A DNA stretch of 6,346 nucleotides from assembly GCA_000432155.1 (NCBI GenBank), contig FR888493.1, forward strand, positions 9,611 to 15,956, given 5' to 3'. The position numbers and the translations under genes are program-made. Shown here piece by piece: positions 6,228 to 6,346 of this stretch (its first letter is position 1; every line of letters starts with the position of its first letter). Source of the DNA: Eubacterium sp. CAG:274. GTDB lineage: Bacteria; Bacillota; Clostridia; Lachnospirales; CAG-274. The notes beneath the pieces are model-generated. The model was not told where the DNA came from. It searched no databases and saw only the letters and a program-made list of their open reading frames with translations.

Positions 6228-6346
6228 ATGAGAATTAAAACATTAAAAAGATTAATTGCAGAAGACGGAAAGATTTTAAGAAATACAGAAACAGGTGTAA
6301 CAGCCTACTGTGTAGATGTGTTGGAGGAAAAAGTAGAAAAGTGGGA
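6228..6346 (+). CDS. Start of a small uncharacterised gene in the fibre operon (3' end outside window)
   Basis: Thirty-nine codons are visible, starting MRIKTLKRLIAEDGK and running on through an ETGVTAYCVDV stretch to an acidic/basic EEKVEKW. The frame is open to the right edge. The gap to the fibre gene is 14 bases with no terminator, so the two are almost certainly co-transcribed. I do not recognise a named family. The position directly behind a BppU/LRR fibre gene suggests an accessory of the same tail-like cassette, such as a fibre chaperone or small structural protein. That is inference from context only. Confidence 0.75.
   Translation, partial: MRIKTLKRLIAEDGKILRNTETGVTAYCVDVLEEKVEKW

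Noticed and set aside
1..6346. CRISPR array, tRNA or rRNA genes, insertion sequence
   Set aside because: I found no regularly spaced repeats, cloverleaf-like sequence, rRNA-like stretch or transposase on either strand.

Overview
The window is AT-rich, densely coding bacterial DNA with AGGAGG-type ribosome sites, short intergenic gaps and intrinsic terminators. Codons mostly end in A or T. This suggests a low-GC Firmicute, probably an anaerobic gut Clostridium/Lachnospiraceae-type organism. That assignment is inferred from composition and gene families; no marker gene is present.

All real genes lie on the + strand. Region 1 (1-2131) holds the C-terminal half of an iron-containing alcohol dehydrogenase, followed 13 bases later by a complete NAD(P)-dependent aldehyde dehydrogenase of the betaine-aldehyde-dehydrogenase-like group. 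The pair ends at a strong intrinsic terminator. It should oxidise an alcohol to an aldehyde and then to a carboxylic acid. The combination resembles the choline-to-glycine-betaine pair GbsB/GbsA of Bacillus, but the substrate is not proven. Region 2 (2132-2786) is a single gene for a 179-residue protein I do not recognise, closed by its own terminator. Region 3 (2787-4193) is a complete MATE-family multidrug/metabolite exporter with a probable promoter of its own.

Region 4 (4194-6346) is the unusual part. A gene for a 642-residue protein combines a phage baseplate-upper-protein-like N-terminus, a long coiled coil and two arrays of BspA-type leucine-rich repeats. It has no signal peptide and no anchor. 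It looks like a phage-type tail fibre or receptor-binding protein, yet no head, tail or lysis gene precedes it here. A second small gene follows 14 bases later, behind another strong ribosome site, and runs off the right edge.

The junction between the MATE gene and the fibre gene is a nearly perfect long hairpin. Its 3' arm contains the fibre gene's Shine-Dalgarno sequence, and six T residues follow it. The same element therefore looks like the terminator of the MATE transcript and a lock on translation of the fibre gene. This is the most interesting regulatory signal in the window.
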